Of a stretch of 64,000 bases of DNA, positions 19,601 through 29,902 are shown piece after piece; the first letter of the stretch is position 1, and the number at the start of each line of letters is the position of its first letter. The stretch spans positions 17,758,577 to 17,822,576 of the forward strand of contig NC_092582.1 of the NCBI RefSeq assembly GCF_037975245.1, read 5' to 3'. The stretch comes from Apostichopus japonicus (Eukaryota > Echinodermata > Holothuroidea > Aspidochirotida > Stichopodidae). The notes beneath the pieces were generated by a model, which saw nothing but the letters and a program-made list of their open reading frames with translations, had not been told where the DNA came from and did not search any database. A program made the position numbers and the translations under genes.

Positions 19601-22389
19601 GGCCTAATAAGCACCGAGCCATCAATGTGGACCATTACCGAAACATCGATGCGTGTTAGTCTTCCACCCCCTTCCTCTAATGCTATTTAAGTCCACATGT
19701 GGGCATATCCTGCAAATCTACCGGTAGCCCACAGGGGTTTGAGTTGGGAGAAAGGCCTTGACAGCTTGAAACGACAAATGATGCCAACTTCCCTCAAGTT
19801 TAAAGTCTGGCTGAGTTGGCAAGGCCAGTCAGCATGAAAGAGAAAAAACTTTTTTTGCATTTCTGTCACCAAAGTTGCACATCATTTTGGTTGCTATTTT
19901 GCCTCACAGGTGCCATCTCCTGCGATCTGGGGGGTGCTGAAATCTCAAATTTTCTCTGTACGCTCCGCGCCAACCAAGGTGGCGCTCCGCTTAGATAGTA
20001 AACTCCGCCCCCCCCCCACAAGAAAGAACAGCCCCCCATGCCCCCCCCACTCAAAAAATCCTAGCTACGCCACTGTGCGTGTAATTTTTTGTAAAATAAA
20101 TTTGCAAAAAGAGTACACCATCATTCTGATAAAGTGAAGGTGAGAGGGGCACTCTGACTGCATCAATAGTCTCCATCTGGAAGGGGGCATCCAAGATGAA
20201 ATGGCCTGGAGTAGCCTGGTAAAAAGTAGTTTTCATCACCACCTACTCCCCAAAGACGTAAATCCCAGCTCATTGCTCGAAATTGCAAATATATGCCCGG
20301 CAAACCATGAATACATGATTTATTGGAAATAAATTTTACTCCAAACTTTCACGAAAAGTAGCACCAGATTGCACCGAGGACCTCCATATTTTGTGAAATT
20401 TTCCCAAAGGGGAGGGGGCACCCACTCCCCTTAGACCCCTCCCCCAGGACGACGATTAGGCATTTCCCATCTGGGCCCCCCCTTCGGCGAAATCCTGGAT
20501 CCGCCACTGATATAGGTGCCTGCTTCAACTGTCTACATTGGATAATTCAGTACTGGTTATTTTTGGCTTCGGAAGGATTATCGAGACTTTTATTTTTCCA
20601 CCATTCTGTGAACCATTAGAAACCGTATACAGTGGGTCGTGAAGATCCTATCTAGTCCAGATTGTATCTTTTATTAAGTTTACTGAAACACTGTCAACTG
20701 CTTTAAGAGTCATCCGATCTTTAGAAGCTGGAAATTATTTTGATAATTTACATCAAAACTAAAAATGTTCAAATGAACTTCACAAACTTGGAATCACTAA
20801 ACGTTTAATTTGTCAAAGTATACTTTCATTATATTGTAAACATTTTGCGAAACCCCTCAACCACAAAAGACAACAGCAATAACGAACATCATTATGCTCA
20901 ACTAATTTTCCAGCTTTGCAATATTATAAAGTATTTTAATATCATCGACAAAATATCTTCGAACAGTTGGAATGAGTTTGTGACGTCATTGTTCATGATT
21001 ATCCTCACGATTGTAAACAGTGACAAAAGTTGTCTTCATATGGTTCTACACGCAGGGCCTCACACCCATGGCAAGTGGAAAACCATGTACAAAAGAAGAT
21101 AGGAAACAAGTCCTCGAGGATTTTGATAAGGCCTTGGACAAATTTGAAGGTTACTTCTTGAAGAATGGGTCGTGCATCGCTGGAGATAAAGTCAGTATTG
21201 CTGATGTGTTTGCAATCTCAGAGGTAATCGAATTAATTCTTTTATGAATTATTAACAAAGTTGATGGTACCAAACCCCATGGCCCTGACATCTTTGAGAT
21301 AAAGGGGGGAGGGGCAAGTCAATGGTGCTGATTTATCCAATCAGTGACACCATGCCAGTGTAGTGTGCAACCTATCAGAGTTAGGTTGGAGCTCGGGGGA
21401 CATTGTCACCGGCACTATACTTTCTTCTTCGTCACACATTTCCCTGAGCCTAGTAATGGGCTCTGCGTTGTAGCCCACTTATGGGCTCTGCGTTGTAGCC
21501 CACTTATGGGCTCTGCGTTGTATCCCACTTATGGGTTCTGCGTTGTAGCCCACTAATGGGCTTTGCGTTGTAGCCCATTAAATTCAGGACTTTGGTTAAC
21601 CATTTTCTTGCTCTCACCTGTCAAAATTATGTGGATCTTGTGAGTGTTAATTAGTACTACTGTACTATCATGCAATACGATTCCATCATTAATATGTCGT
21701 CCCTCCAGCCATATTACGGTCCCTTTTACACTTCCTTTATCCAATATTTACACGGGCCTGCTAATAGGCCACGGTTGTAACAGTGTTGAGATTACGCGGG
21801 TCAGGATTGTCAGTGTGGCGTATAGAGTTCAGAGTCAAAATCTTCGGAAGGTATACAAACTTGAGGACTTTCTTGTGAACCATTTTCTCAAGTGTAGTAA
21901 CTCAAGGTTAATGATGATGAATTACAATACATCATTAATATGTGGTCACCCATCATATTAGTATTATCGACATATCAAATAGTGAGTTCGGTTTGTTAAA
22001 AGGAAGTTTGATTGTTATTTCTACGTAATGAAATTAGTAACTTTTTTTTCCTCAAAACTAGCTGTGACGTCACTGACTGACTCTTCTTCCATTCTACAAA
22101 ACCCTGTTCGACCACACACCTGTTCACCTTCTAGAACACTGTAAAAATGTCCCTTTTATAAATCCAGAAAATTACTTGCCATCCCATTTGATCGAAAAAT
22201 TGGCTTTCAAAATATATATTTATATTTTATTTTTATAACATTTTTACCCAGATTCTTCAAGCTGCCATGGGTGGTACAGACTTCCTCGCAGGACATCCAA
22301 AGACCCAAGCACTCGTCGACAAGGTCAAGGCTGCGACACCGTATTTCGACGAAGTCTTCAAGCCATTTAACGATTTTTTAACGAAGTAA
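13626..22389 (+). CDS. Glutathione S-transferase, theta-like, five exons
   Basis: Five exons join in frame: 13626-13743, 14467-14548, 15069-15217, 21021-21223 and 22252-22389 (690 nt, 229 aa plus stop), all GT-AG. The length is typical of theta GSTs. The N-terminal thioredoxin-like domain has SQPCRS (Ser near residue 13, the expected catalytic hydroxyl of theta enzymes), VPVM with the glutathione-binding cis-Pro, and LTESVAIARYI. The helical C-terminal domain has ARVDEFLSYHH, then a DKFEGYFLKNG...SIADVFAISE block and the C-terminal KPFNDFL. Theta GSTs conjugate glutathione to electrophiles in the cytosol. Decayed relatives flank it at 6057, 9223 and 25101. Intron 3 (5.8 kb) is filled with nested mobile elements. 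The exon 3/4 junction is the least certain: the donor GTGTAA at 15218 is chosen because it restores phase. Confidence 0.88.
14549..15068. other. GST intron 2, small repeat only
   Basis: Contains a doubled GTCAAAACGTCGAATGG motif at about 14654-14696 and nothing else recognised. Confidence 0.5.
16561..16927 (+). mobile_element. hAT-like non-autonomous element in GST intron 3
   Basis: 367 bp starting CAGGGGCGGATCCAGG and ending CCTGCATCCGCCCCTG. Flanks ATATA (16556-16560) and ATATG (16928-16932) look like a 5-bp duplication with one change. Inside are polyG/C and polyT runs, an internal CAGTGGCGTAGC that resembles another family's end (16686), and one copy of the shared core (16770-16863). Confidence 0.75.
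17153..17183. repeat. Self-complementary (ACGT)n microsatellite
   Basis: ACGTACGT-type repeat, interrupted once by AGT. Every 4-bp unit is its own reverse complement, so either strand can form a hairpin. Confidence 0.8.
17216..17325 (+). mobile_element. Left half of a split palindromic MITE
   Basis: AAAACATAGGTGAATTTCACTCC... followed by GGGAGTGATCACTGAGCAC is the near reverse complement of the sequence at 19430-19490. The two halves are separated by the composite element at 17326-19376, whose TSD (TTCAC) marks the interruption. Joined, they form an inverted-repeat element of about 220 bp. Confidence 0.75.
17326..19376 (+). mobile_element. hAT-like composite element, copy 2 (5-bp TSD TTCAC)
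   Basis: 2051 bp with the same ends as 6592-8799 (CAGGTGCGTATCCAGG and CCTGGATACGCGCCTG), flanked by TTCAC at 17321-17325 and 19377-19381. It shares the purine tract, the block with tandem cores (17885-18062) and the terminal core (about 19240-19336). It lacks the nested 388-bp insertion of copy 1. It has its own segment at about 18600-19100 rich in CCCGC palindromes and the GGGGAGG...CCTCCCC module. No transposase frame. Confidence 0.82.
19382..19496 (+). mobile_element. Right half of the split palindromic MITE
   Basis: Complements 17216-17325. The outer arm reads GAGTGATCACTCCAATGGAATG followed by AAATCCACTCATTTG and TTTTTAGAGTG. Before interruption the element was a long imperfect palindrome, a foldback type. 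Confidence 0.7.
19911..20076 (+). mobile_element. Truncated hAT-like element, right end only
   Basis: A core copy (19911-19999) is followed by a C-rich tail and the terminus CCTAGCTACGCCACTG. The left terminus is missing. Confidence 0.65.
20400..20511 (+). mobile_element. Truncated element end with G/C hairpin module
   Basis: Has the dispersed module GGGGAGGGGGCACCC...CTCCCCCAGGACGACG and ends CCTGGATCCGCCACTG. No left end found. Confidence 0.6.
21454..21578 (+). repeat. Five-copy 25-bp tandem repeat in GST intron 4
   Basis: Unit (T/C)TATGGGCTCTGCGTTGTAG followed by CCCAC. Copies differ by one or two bases. Confidence 0.9.
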
Positions 22390-22583
22390 AAAGAATTACT
22401 GCGCGATCGTTTAGGTCTATCTAGCAAACACCCGTTTGAGAATGCCTTCAGCTACTTCATATGTGTGTCTTTCCCAGCAGCTGTTTCATTTGATTCGTTT
22501 TCTAACACTTACAAAATCTATTTGTCAACTCTATAAAGATTTTTTTTAGTTTCCTATCGTACCAAAGTTATATCTGATCTGTT

Positions 22584-23917
22584 CAGGGGCGTATCCAGGG
22601 GGGGGCGCAACAGGCGCGCGCCCCCCCCTATTGGCCGTCACCAAAAAAAAAAAAAAAGTTTAGCAAAAAAAAAAAAAAAAAAAATTGATGACGACCTTTA
22701 TGTGAGATGTCGGTGATCGCTCAACCCCCCCCCCCCTCCCGTATGCTTTATTTTTTGTTTGCCAAAAAAGGTTCTGGCGAAGTTCGGCGGCATAATAGTT
22801 TTAGAAACATAGATAGTAATTGTGTTTGTATTATCACTATAAACACTAAATGACATGCCAGCCATACTAAATTGTGCATTTTGTGTCCATATTTACTGGA
22901 AATGTTGCTTATTATTAAGGTCGAAAAATGGATCACATATGGCCATGGGCGGCGATCCTGGGTGGAGGGGGGATATATCCCCCCATGAAAATGGGTGGAG
23001 GGGATGTAATGCACCATATCCCCCCCCCCCACCAAATGCCAGGGATAAGAATATTTTCATGCCTACATTTATGCATCTTCGTTAATGTACGGCTCTTTTT
23101 TAGCTTCATTTCTCGCCTACCATAAACGCAGTGCGATCTTTTCAAATAAAGCGTCTTTATAAAGCAAAAATAGTTGACTGTAGGCTTCATTGGCCCTATA
23201 ACAACAAAATGTATTATTGCGCCCACGGTATTGATATAGTACATATATGCACCCTCATAGTATTCATATAGGCCCTATAGAAGGCCTACACACGTACATG
23301 TTCCCTCGAACAGCTGAGAATCTCATGTAACCAGGGTAATGCTTAATACACGTTTCACCTGGATGCCCTAGCAATCGGTACCTAGGAATGTAACTATGTG
23401 TAATTGTGTATTGCATGTGTATAGGCCTATAATAGCCTGCATGAGGCCATTTTCTTCATCGAATAATGTAACAGAGCTCTCGTACATTCTAACGTTGCGC
23501 CTGAAACAAGATTGACAGGGCAATTTTCCCAAAATAACACCCGAAATTAAAAAAAAAAGTATTTTGGATCCTGATTATGAGATGTTTCGGACATGACATC
23601 CCTATTTTAAAGTTGGGTATATGCCGCTTGGAAACCTCGGGAAGTGCCGTTTCCGGCCATCTAGAGGGTTTGTTAATCCCAAAATTTTCTTGTACGCTTC
23701 GCGTCAACCCATGGTGGCGCTACGCTTAGATAGTCAACAAGGACATATCCCCCCACTCGGAAGTACGGATCGCCGCCCATGCATATGACACCATTTTGCA
23801 TTTCAGCCCTTCTTTGAAAGCAAAAATTGTACACCCCTCCCCTTAGACCCATCCCCCAGGACGGCGATCATTCATGCCTGGCGCTCCCCCTATTGGAAAA
23901 TCCTGGATACGCCCCTG
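22584..23917 (+). mobile_element. hAT-like non-autonomous element, perfect 8-bp TSD
   Basis: 1334 bp starting CAGGGGCGTATCCAGG and ending CCTGGATACGCCCCTG, a 16-bp terminal inverted repeat with no mismatch. The 8-bp direct repeat GATCTGTT lies on both sides (22576-22583, 23918-23925). TIR type and TSD length fit hAT elements. It begins 195 bp after the GST stop codon and so may lie in the 3' UTR. Inside are poly-A/C runs, an internal inverted segment around 22940-23040, a core copy (23638-23734) and the CCCCTCCCC module (about 23828-23871). No transposase. Confidence 0.9.
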
Positions 23918-24057
23918 GATCTGTTATCTATCTTTACTTCAATTAACAACATAGTGTTACGTCTGATCATGTATGATAATGAATGTATTGATATACGTTT
24001 ATGTATACTAGTAATAGTTAATTCCGTCCACTGTAAGGTCAAAAGGTCACTGGTGTT

Positions 24058-24063
24058 AATAAA
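24058..24063 (+). promoter_or_regulatory. Candidate poly(A) signal for the GST gene
   Basis: First AATAAA beyond the hAT element. Another lies inside the element at 23145-23150, so the insertion may itself supply the transcript end. Confidence 0.25.
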
Positions 24064-25100
24064 CTGATTTTTAAGTGTCCTCCACATGTAATAGTTTGGC
24101 TCCTTTCTGTATTGCATTTTCTAGAGAAGACTTGCATATGAAAAATAAGTTTCAAGTGCACTGAAAGTTTTGTTCATTTCGTGTAATAACTCATAGATTA
24201 TAACATAACGCACAATGACTGTTACAAAAGCATTTACCAAAGCAAAAGCTACCGATTTATTATAATTTTGACAAAGCAGTTCACAGGCACTATATATATA
24301 TATAGGGAGAGAATTTCATAACATACGTAAATGGATTTAATTATATTCTCCCCAGCCGATTGGTTGTAATTAATGTGAACAGTTTAAACGAGGCTTCTCA
24401 TATTTCCATACTAGTATTTTAGCAGTATAACTATAGGGATATATTTGTGGTTTGTTAAAAAATAAGTTCTTCTAGTCTATAGTCTTAAAGATGCCTCGAA
24501 AAGCACCATTTGAGGTCTTAACGTATACAATTTTTCTGAGGAAGTTCCCCATACCTCCCACCCCCACCTCAAACATGGGAGCCGTTTTCAACTATACCCT
24601 AGGCCACACCGCCTCCTTTATTAATCCCGGATCTGCCTCTGTCGTTTCCATAAAGTTTCCTGCCCCTCTCGGAAGATGCATGTATATGTAAAGCCGGGGG
24701 AAAGGATGTTCGGTGGTGACGTTCCTGGGGGGTGGGGTGATGGGAGCTCCGGGGTCTCTGCCGATGACGACAAGAAATATTTGACACGTTGGTTTTTAGT
24801 ACTAGTCCATGTATTCTACCAGCTAGCGTGTACTCTGACACCGACTAGCGAACTCTCATAGAGCTATTAGAGAAACAACTTCAAATGCTGCAAAAGCAGA
24901 CAAAAACGTAGCTAAAAGGTAAATAGAATCTCGTAGGTGTTGATATAACTAGTAAAAGTATCGTAGTGTATTGGAACAAAGGATTTCAAGGCTACCCCAC
25001 GCCCTGAAGGGTCTCCCAATCTGAACGGAAGGGTTTGACCAGTTCCGGTGTCCAAATTCTAAGGCAGGCCAGCTATGTCAAAAGGGCATGGCTCTACATA
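24064..25100. other. Intergenic stretch, no gene seen
   Basis: AT-rich. Contains a short (TA)n at about 24292-24304 and the small dispersed repeat at 24489-24522. Confidence 0.4.
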
Positions 25101-25240
25101 TATGTCTTCAAGCCATTTAACGATTTAGTCAAGGCCTGGGTGAAATAAGTCAAACCGTATGACCGTTAAGGTACATAGTTTATCTAGCAAAAACCCATCT
25201 GCGAATCTCAAAACAGAAAGAGAGATTCCTTTATGGCGAT
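25101..25240 (+). pseudogene. Scrap of a GST last exon and 3' UTR
   Basis: TATGTCTTCAAGCCATTTAACG... encodes YVFKPFNDLVKAWVK and a stop (25101-25148). It parallels the end of the intact gene (EVFKPFNDFLTK, stop 22389). Similarity continues into the 3' UTR (TCTAGCAAA(C/A)ACCC). The rest of the exon and an acceptor are absent, so this is a fragment of a third copy. Confidence 0.75.
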
Positions 25241-25701
25241 TATTTCAACCATGAGTTACCCCACCATAACTAAACAAAGCGTGCGCGACTGAATAGGTAT
25301 TACTTCTTTGACCCGACTCAACAACTTTATTTTTGCATATTATAGTGAGAGAAATTTCGCTGCTCGCGATTCCAACACTTTTAAACCAAAAAGGAGAAGA
25401 ATGTCGGCTGTACTATATGACTATTTGTTTCTTATGAAACTATTCAAAATTCCTCATAAGATTGTATCACTTGAAGTACTTAAATTTTAGTCCTTTTTTT
25501 TTAATTGATGAATTTAAAACGTGCGGATGTCATTAGGTGTATAAACATCATATAGTCATCATGCACAAAACATAAATGAATATTACTGTGGCTTTATGAT
25601 TCAAACAATCACTGGATAATGTTTGCATCTTTCTCTCAAAACCACATCCTAATAGTATTCTGTACCCTGTATATAATTTTGTAATTTGATGAATGCATAT
25701 G

Positions 25702-26130
25702 CAGGGGCGTCGGAAGCTATTTGGGATTGGTACGGCAGAACAGAGTGTGGCCATCTATCATAATTATCGGGGGGATGTTTGGTAGGTCAAACCAGAGCCG
25801 TATATAGAGATCTATATACGGCTCTGGGTCAAACTACGCTACGCGCCACCATGGTTGGCGCGTAGCGTAATGGAGAAAATTTTGAAAAATGCCTCCCAGA
25901 TCGCAGGAAATGGCACTTCCCGAGCTTGAAAACAAGACCCCTGCCATGCCAGAGTAGTCACATTTAGCCTACTTGCCGTCATCATTATTGAAAATTATTG
26001 AAAAATATACCTCCCAGATTATTTTTTGCCTTTTTTTTTCTTAGTCCCACTTTTTTTCTTTTCCTTTTTTTGCGCCGTGAATATTGGTCCGGCGTTCGCC
26101 GGACCTGCCGTACCGGCTCCGACGCCCCTG
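25702..26130 (-). mobile_element. hAT-like non-autonomous element, copy 2 (CAGGGGCGTCGG ends)
   Basis: 429 bp, same ends as 3595-3915 (CAGGGGCGTCGGAAGC and GCTCCGACGCCCCTG), with the core in reverse orientation. It is interrupted by a 34-bp foldback insertion at 25793-25826. Flanks show no clear target duplication. Confidence 0.78.
25793..25826. mobile_element. 34-bp foldback insertion with 8-bp TSD
   Basis: Two perfect 16-bp arms (CAGAGCCGTATATAGA and its complement) are separated by GA. They are flanked by GGTCAAAC on both sides (25785-25792, 25827-25834). The sister element at 3595-3915 has a single GGTCAAAC (3682-3689), the empty site. Ends CAG...CTG plus the 8-bp duplication fit hAT transposition of an element consisting only of its terminal repeats. 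Confidence 0.88.
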
Positions 26131-27479
26131 TATAACCATCCCCCTCCCTCAACTGGCATACAAAATATTATCAAAAAAATCGTAGTGTATACACTACGAT
26201 TTTGTTTTATAAACGTAAGTATATATAAATATATGACGTGTTGTAAAACCCAACATTGTTTTAAAAGTTGCTAAATATAGCACAACATATCTATAATTAA
26301 GCACCCTCAGAAAAAATCTTACAGGGAAGGGGACACCTATAATTTCCGACGACTTACCATTTTAACCCCCTACCCCCCCCCCCCCCCCCAATAAAGGTGT
26401 TTTCTCCCCCTTTATTGTAAATTAAGGCAAAATTTAGTTCAATCCTGCTCACCAGCTGACCTCCTTGTGAAGTACCGACTGAACTTTGTTGGATTAGGCA
26501 TGGCCATGACATGGGCAGTAGTGGCAATGATCGAGGTCGATCAACAGTGGTCACACAAAAGTCCAACTTTTACAAAACGTGTTGTCGCAAACAATTTAAT
26601 GTAAACAACAACAATGCATATTACAATTAAACTTTCTCGTGTTACCGGTCTTCTACTTTCCGTCATTTCAGGGGATTGTAAAATATTATCAGGCCAAGTG
26701 AATTATGGAAGCTCCTTGCCCGACTGAGCAAGTTGTTTTACAAGTTAACACACAGCCCTGTAATGACTTCGACTCAGTGTGGGTGTAGCATTGGGCATGG
26801 GATGCTGAGTCCATAGTTCGGAGCAGGGAGCTGCAAGAGTACGTAGCAGCTCCCTGGTTGGAGTGTATCTATATTAAACGCTATGGTTGAGCATATATCC
26901 AGTGCACGTGACTCATGATACCAACATTCTCATCTCTGAATTTTCTTAGTAACATAATATGGTGAATTGCACTATTGATGGTGTTTTTAACAAAAAACTG
27001 ATACACTTCGGTGGATAATAAGGTAACATTTTACGTAGCAAATTGCGATACGATACGGATTAAATTATTCCCTGCGTGAGTGCTGACACTAATTATACGG
27101 TAGGCAACCAAAGATGATATAATCCAACTTTGGGATGGAACATCTAAATCCATCCTCATAGCTCCCAAGTTTCCAGAAGCGAGCATCATGCTGGTCTATC
27201 ACTGTTCATATGTATCTCTGGCCTGGGGAAGGGTATAAGCCTTTTTGAATATCTCGAATTTTTTTTGGATGCCTATAGCTACGTGCTAAAATGGTGTTAT
27301 TTAATTAGGAATTTGATCCCACAAATGGCCTAAATTTATGATATGGTTATATATATATTTTTTTTTGGAAAATCGTCATGCTCAAGTCTGGTCAGCGAAA
27401 TCTGCGGTAACAAGGAAGTACGTCCTGGAGGTCAAATGCAAGCAGGACTGCCAGTATACGGTTCGGCCAAAAATTTCCC
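26131..27479. other. Intergenic stretch, no gene seen
   Basis: Unique-looking AT-rich DNA with a polyC run at 26373-26389. No exon recognised. Confidence 0.4.
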
Positions 27480-27483
27480 TTAA

Positions 27484-27620
27484 AGGCATTGAAGACTCGC
27501 CCCAAACCGCGTGCGGCCATCTGAAAAAGTTAACTTTATGTTGCTTGCAAGTGACGTTTTGTTCGTGTCGCTACAAAATGCAGACAGTATAATGAAACGT
27601 GATATATTGCTATCCTGGTA
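27484..27620 (+). mobile_element. TTAA-type MITE, truncated copy
   Basis: Begins TTAA/AGGCATTGAAGACTCGCC and matches the full copies at 42975-43190 and (inverted) 46256-46617 through TACAAAATGCAGACAGT. The right end is missing. The apparent open frame across it is not gene-like. Confidence 0.7.
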
Positions 27621-28936
27621 GAGAGGTATTAGCATAAATACATTTCCTCAACTGGCTGTATCAATTAAACGATCATCGCGTCTTTCGTTAGTGCCTAATT
27701 CGTACGGGAAAACTCAGAAGAGACAAACATTAATTTCAGAGATTATCATCAGTATTTGCTCCAACTCCGATACATTGAACATCACTAAAACTTTTCAGAA
27801 TTATTATCTTCCTCTGTCCTTACCTAAAGCGTCAGAGTACAGTAAAAGCAAAACAATATTTTCCTTTTAAATTCATAAACTGCATGTTGGTTCTGCGTCA
27901 TTACTGTGATTTATTATATTCCCTTTTAGACACACGTTTAGAAACTTATGTACCGCTGAAATATTTTTCCAAACTGGATACTTGAAATACAATTGAGATT
28001 GCTTGTTTGCTAACCTCAAGTACAAGTAACTATGCTGCTAACTTCAAACTGTTGTTTATGCCTATCAACCTCAGTCAGAAAGTTAAGCCAGGCACAGATT
28101 ATGATGGCCAAGTGGTCATCGGTTCCGTGTGCCAAAAGAGAACTTTCGTTAGCAGTGACCTTATCATGCGGACAAAGTTTCAGGTAATTTTGATAACATT
28201 AACTTACAGCCCTGCAGGGATCCCATTCGTGCATCGCTCATGCGAAACCATGCTACCTGCGAAGAATTTCGCAGAACTAGCCTGGGATTAGGTTTTTGTA
28301 AGCAAACGACTACAGTAGGCCGAATGGCTACTGAACATGTTCTAACTAACAGCACTGCAAATTGCCATACCTGATTTATTAGCTAAGCATACGTCAGTGA
28401 CGATTATTACTCTATTGAAGCCTTTGTCAAGCAGTAAAAGTATATTAATTACACCACTATATCATGACTAAATGTAATTGTCAGTTGTAATGTTATGTAA
28501 TCACATTCTTATCTTTTCTTTGTCCAAGTATTTTTTCTTCGTACAAGAGTTTCATTCTTTCATATATCAGTTTCCTTGCAAGAAAGAAGTGACTTCATTT
28601 GGTTTCATTAAAATTATGTTTCCAGTATGTTGTACTTGTTGACACAACATTAATTTTTCAATTTTCTCTGTCTTCTTAAGTCAACCATTGCCAACCCCCC
28701 AACCTATCTCTCATAGGGAACACATTAATGATGATCGGGTACCGTTATCCTCCGCACACAGTACTTACTGCTGACACAAAACAGTAATTTCCGCACACCA
28801 AATTTGTGAGCAGAAAACAACGGTTTTGTCAGCGGAAAATACCAGCTTCTTTTTGAAGCAGCAGAATGGCTTACTGAACTGATTAGGCACATTGAAATGA
28901 TTGAGGATAGAGAAGATATAATTTGACTGTTGACTG

Positions 28937-29542
28937 TTGAATTTGAAAATCACCTCTAACAACCACAACATTCTCCTCACTTCAGATAGACTCCAACGAG
29001 CCGTCCCTGAAAAACCCATCATCGCCTACAGACGACCACGCAACCTACGAGACCTTCTTGTACGTGCTGCTGTTCCACCTCTTACTTCTAACCCCACACC
29101 CATTCAGCATGGTACCTTCAAATGTGATCGTACTTCGAGATGCATCGTCTGCAGCCACCACATTGTTGAATCCAATTCCATCACCAGCCACAGCATGCAA
29201 CTCACACACAAGACTAAGGGTCACATCACTTGCACTACCACCAATGTCATCTATCTGATCTCTTGTAGAGTTTGCGGCATCCAGTATGTTGGCGAAACCA
29301 AAACCACCCTCAAGAAGCGTTTCTATGGTCACAGATCCACAGTCAACACCATGAAGACTGAGACCCCAGTTGGAGAACATTTTAACCTTCCCAACCATAC
29401 CATTAACGACATGTCCCTACAGGGGATTGAATCCTTAGGTAGCCGTCCTGACCTAGTACGTATCAGCAGAGAGAGGCTCTGGATGCAACGCCTTCGTACC
29501 ATTCAACCTCATGGGCTGAACATTCAGGAAGGACATGACTAA
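28937..29542 (+). CDS. GIY-YIG endonuclease domain of a Penelope-like element (fragment)
   Basis: About 200 codons with no natural ATG at the fragment's start, ending in TAA at 29540-29542. It opens with the PLE connector (IIAYRRPRNLRDLLVRA) and has a Cys-rich segment (FKCDRTSRCIVCSHH). The GIY-YIG fold follows: VIYLISCRVCGIQYVGET, then LKKRFYGH with the Arg/His, FNLPNH, and RERLWMQRLRT supplying the catalytic Glu. In Penelope-like elements this domain nicks target DNA for insertion. Upstream reverse transcriptase and thumb regions are absent, so the copy is dead. The domain itself has no internal stop or frameshift, suggesting a fairly recent insertion. Confidence 0.85.
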   Translation: MNLKITSNNHNILLTSDRLQRAVPEKPIIAYRRPRNLRDLLVRAAVPPLTSNPTPIQHGTFKCDRTSRCIVCSHHIVESNSITSHSMQLTHKTKGHITCTTTNVIYLISCRVCGIQYVGETKTTLKKRFYGHRSTVNTMKTETPVGEHFNLPNHTINDMSLQGIESLGSRPDLVRISRERLWMQRLRTIQPHGLNIQEGHD

Positions 29543-29544
29543 CT

Positions 29545-29863
29545 TTCCTCTGTTCCCTACTCCTTCTCCCCTTTCTCCCTTCCCCCCCCCCCTTTCACTC
29601 TTCCTCTCACAGCTCTCTTCCCCTCCATTTTTCTTCACACCTTTCTGTCTTTGTCCCTCTCCAGTTTATTCCTCACCCTGTGCCTTTAATCCTCTCTTTG
29701 TCCCTCCACAGTTTATCTCCTTCCTCTCCTCTTCTCCTGTTGCTTTCTACTTATAATCCCCTCTCATCCATCTCATTGTGTTCACCGTGCTCATTAACCT
29801 GTCTGTATTCTGTGCGTGTTTTTGTCCCCTCTGTTACTGTAACTTGTCATTTAGCCTCTGAAG
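29545..29863 (+). other. Pyrimidine-rich 3' region of the Penelope-like element
   Basis: CT-rich, very low in purines, between the stop codon and the hammerhead-like motif. No coding potential. Confidence 0.6.
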
Positions 29864-29902
29864 AAGATCCTGCTAGGATCGAAACGTCAGGCCAACTTAC
29901 TT
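29864..29902 (+). ncRNA. Hammerhead-ribozyme-like motif of the Penelope-like element
   Basis: GCCT, CTGAAGA (fits CUGANGA), stem II GATCC/TGCTA/GGATC, GAAA, CGTC, then AGGC, which pairs with the opening GCCT as stem I. Cleavage would fall after GUC (29898). One extra A before stem II and the minimal stem III (A-U, C-G, no loop) make it weak. Hammerheads of this small type are known from Penelope-like elements. Confidence 0.6.

Noticed and set aside
19501-19680. Possible extra GST exon (SVARYMKK resembling SVAIARYI)
   Set aside because: The first bases belong to the end of the split MITE and the following residues do not match GST. The phase of exon 3 to exon 4 works without it.
20845-21102. 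Frame with LHMVLHAGPHTHGKWK overlapping GST exon 4
   Set aside because: Wrong frame. The frame used in the gene gives the conserved C-terminal GST sequence and restores phase.
27338-27592. 84-codon frame with Cys-rich end
   Set aside because: Its second half is the TTAA-type MITE, repeated at 42975 and 46256.
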